A stretch of DNA of 64,000 bases, taken from the NCBI RefSeq assembly GCF_001514305.1, contig NZ_KQ949103.1, positions 62,001-126,000 on the forward strand. Reading direction: 5' to 3'. The notes beneath the pieces are model-generated. The model was not told where the DNA came from and searched no databases. It worked only from the letters and a program-made list of their open reading frames with translations. Made by a program: the position numbers and the translations under genes. Positions 62,207 to 64,000 of this stretch are shown one piece after another. Numbering within the stretch: position 1 is the stretch's first letter; each line of letters begins with the position of its first letter. The stretch is from Streptomyces dysideae. GTDB lineage: Bacteria; Actinomycetota; Actinomycetes; Streptomycetales; Streptomycetaceae.

Positions 62207-64000
62207 TCAGCCCGCGTCCCGGTTTCCGTCACGCTCCGCAATCGCGGCGACGATGTGGGAGCGGTCGATGCCGCGCCGGTTGACGACCTTGCCCTTCACG
62301 CGGCGGCCCACCTGGATGGTGGAGACGCCGTGCGGCTTGAGGGCGGCGGCGAGCCCTTCGGGGTCCCATCCGTCGTAGACGTCCTCGCGCAGGTCGGCGA
62401 GCCGGGCGACGACGGTCTCGGACCACACCTTGGGCTCATCGGCCGGGACGACGGCGAGGATGTCGGCGAGCAGGTCGTAGCCGCTGCCCGCAGCAGGTTC
62501 CGGCTCCTGACCGAGCGCGTAGCCGGACAGGGTCCCGGCTTCCTCGCGTGCCTTGCGGGCCCGCCGCGCGATCCGGTCCGCGTTCGGGGCGTCGACGTAG
62601 ACGCTGCGGATGATCCGGGCGTCCGAGCCGTCGCCGACGAAGTAGGCAATGCCCTTGTCGGCCCAGGCGAACATGGTGGCGCGCACGCCCCTCTTGTAGG
62701 AGGACGTGCCCAGCACCATGTCGTTCTCGGTCTGGCCCATGACCTTCATGCACAGCCGCACGCCGGCGTTCGCAGAGATGCCCGTGGGCAGCGACTTCGC
62801 GTCGGGCCGCTGAGTGGCCAGCATCAGCACGATCCCAGTGGCCGGTCCGCGCTTGACCAGGTCGGTGCAGATCTCCTCGAACTCCTTGCCGTACTTGTCG
62901 TGCTCGAACCACACCTGGCACTCGTCCACGCAGATGACGATGGGGTGCAGTCCCAGACTCGGCTTGGAGGCAAGGTCGCTGGTCACCTTGGACTCCGGGC
63001 AGATGTCCCGCGGCAGCGAGCGGATCACCTTCGCGCGGCGCCGCAGCTCGCCACGCACCTCGCGCATGTCGGCGATGGCGTACTCGATGTCCTCGTCTTC
63101 CTCCCCGGCACGATGCCGGTAGGAGACGTGCTCGCCGACCGGGTCCAGGTCGCCGGTGCCCTTCAGGTCGTAGGTGTGCAGCTCCGCACGCGGGTCCAAC
63201 GCTGCGATCAGCGCGAACAGACGCAGCAGGAACGTCTTGCCCATACGCGGGATCGCACCGATGATCGCCGCGATGTACATGAACGTCAGGCCCACCCAGC
63301 GGCCCCGCTGGTCGGTGGAGAAGTCGACCGGCTTGAACAGGTCGACCAAACCGGACTTGGCCAGCGACCACGCAGGCTGCTTGGCCCGGTTCATGTCCTG
63401 ATCGCCCACCCACAGCACCAGGCGCCCGGTGTGCTCATCGGCCACCGCCTCCGGCCACACACAGCCCAGCGGGCGGCGCAGGCCGGACGCGAGCCGCTCA
63501 CGCCGCTCGATGATGTCCGTCACGGTCACGCCGTAGGGCAGGTTGCCCTCCGCACGCCAGCCGGGCCCGTCCCGGGTGATCGGGGCGGTGAACTCGAACC
63601 CGTCCCGCCCCTTGCCCTGCGCCTGATTGATCGCGGGAATGCCGAGCGAGCCGAGCGCACGCAGCACGATGTCACTGGTGAGCTTGACCGCCGTAGGCAG
63701 TTCCACCGCACGGTGGATGACCGGGTCATCCGCACGGCGGCCGGCAGCCCCGAGTGCCATCACGACCGCACCCACCGACAGGGCCTGAAGCCAGTCGGGG
63801 GCGAGCACGTAGATGGCGAGCGCGGAACCGAGCCCGATGAACATCGCGAGCACGGTCACGAGGGTGCGCATGCGGACCCGCCCGTCGCGCTGCCGCGACA
63901 GCTTCAGGTACTCCGCCGCGTCCTCACGCCGGACCGCGGCGAGCCGGACCGGCTCACCCTCGCGGTCGGCCACCCACCGCACCGTGCCGCCCACGAACTT
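62207..64000 (-). CDS. FtsK/SpoIIIE-type conjugative translocase Tra (5' end off the window)
   Basis: At least 595 residues. Two N-terminal hydrophobic segments (TLVTVLAMFIGLGSALAIYV and ALSVGAVVMALGAAG), then the motor domain with Walker A IGAIPRMGKTFLLRLF and Walker B PIVICVDECQVWFE, and VLMLATQRPDAKSLPTG. The C-terminal part (AAALKPHGVSTIQVGRRV ... RSHIVAAIAE) looks like the winged-helix DNA-recognition domain of TraB. It pumps double-stranded DNA between mycelia. An in-frame GTG at 63994 exists, but the frame is open to the edge and the true start may be outside. Confidence 0.9.
   Translation of the reverse strand, partial: KFVGGTVRWVADREGEPVRLAAVRREDAAEYLKLSRQRDGRVRMRTLVTVLAMFIGLGSALAIYVLAPDWLQALSVGAVVMALGAAGRRADDPVIHRAVELPTAVKLTSDIVLRALGSLGIPAINQAQGKGRDGFEFTAPITRDGPGWRAEGNLPYGVTVTDIIERRERLASGLRRPLGCVWPEAVADEHTGRLVLWVGDQDMNRAKQPAWSLAKSGLVDLFKPVDFSTDQRGRWVGLTFMYIAAIIGAIPRMGKTFLLRLFALIAALDPRAELHTYDLKGTGDLDPVGEHVSYRHRAGEEDEDIEYAIADMREVRGELRRRAKVIRSLPRDICPESKVTSDLASKPSLGLHPIVICVDECQVWFEHDKYGKEFEEICTDLVKRGPATGIVLMLATQRPDAKSLPTGISANAGVRLCMKVMGQTENDMVLGTSSYKRGVRATMFAWADKGIAYFVGDGSDARIIRSVYVDAPNADRIARRARKAREEAGTLSGYALGQEPEPAAGSGYDLLADILAVVPADEPKVWSETVVARLADLREDVYDGWDPEGLAAALKPHGVSTIQVGRRVKGKVVNRRGIDRSHIVAAIAERDGNRDAG

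Overview
The window is high-GC actinobacterial chromosome, almost certainly Streptomyces. Gene content and order (meaB, thiolase, methylmalonyl-CoA epimerase, scy, filP, paired ABC exporters, nucS, chitinase C, the atpIBEFHAGDC operon, prfA/prmC, rho, thrB/thrC/hom, lysA, nrtL) match the conserved Streptomyces core around the ATP synthase operon, and start codons, GC bias and secreted proteins agree. Positions 1 to about 55,600 are host core with small insertions. From the tRNA-Arg(CCG) gene at 55,544 to the right edge the DNA is an integrated actinomycete integrative and conjugative element (AICE).

Region by region: 1-1,440 is the end of a TnpB-type (IS200/IS605 accessory, RNA-guided nuclease) gene cut by the window edge. 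1,718-4,517 holds three acyl-CoA genes (MeaB chaperone, acetyl-CoA acetyltransferase, methylmalonyl-CoA epimerase). 4,727-9,748 encodes the coiled-coil polar-growth proteins Scy and FilP, followed by two tandem ABC-2 exporters (9,832-13,876). 13,899-21,088 carries small conserved Streptomyces proteins, a luciferase-like oxidoreductase, NucS (non-canonical mismatch repair), a large membrane-anchored P-loop protein with an outward Ser/Thr/Pro tail, a STAS protein and 3-hydroxybutyryl-CoA dehydrogenase. 21,203-24,926 is an accessory patch: a complete tnpB, a cobalamin adenosyltransferase, a broken LuxR-type regulator and a truncated TnpB-like gene. Chitinase C follows, behind two DasR-type operator-like repeats.

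26,990-42,398 is mostly housekeeping on the minus strand: a DUF2550 protein, the nine-gene ATP synthase operon, the polyprenyl-phosphate GlcNAc-1-phosphate transferase, serine hydroxymethyltransferase, an LMW-PTP-like protein whose 3' end has been duplicated, threonylcarbamoyl-AMP synthase, PrmC, RF1 and bL31. 42,786-55,380 has an LCP cell-wall ligase, a secreted trypsin-like protease with FG-GAP repeats, Rho, the threonine/lysine genes, the ArgRS-derived NrtL and a single-domain response regulator.

The AICE begins at the 3' end of tRNA-Arg. Next to the attachment site is a MazEF-like toxin-antitoxin pair. Then, all on the minus strand and joined by 4-base start/stop overlaps, come a primase-polymerase, an AAA ATPase, xis and int. 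Upstream of them lie an unknown protein, three small transfer/spread-type genes, a cluster of nested palindromes and an FtsK-like Tra translocase cut by the right edge. This is the RepPP-type AICE plan: replication and excision genes in one transcript, transfer genes in another.

The main candidates for something new are: a 5' leader shared by three different TnpB-type genes with no tnpA in view; the truncated third TnpB gene with a strong 3' hairpin; the lost regulator beside chiC; a hairpin able to mask the ribosome binding site of the AICE primase; the palindrome array before the transfer genes; and altered key residues in a P-loop protein, a PTP-like protein and a STAS protein.
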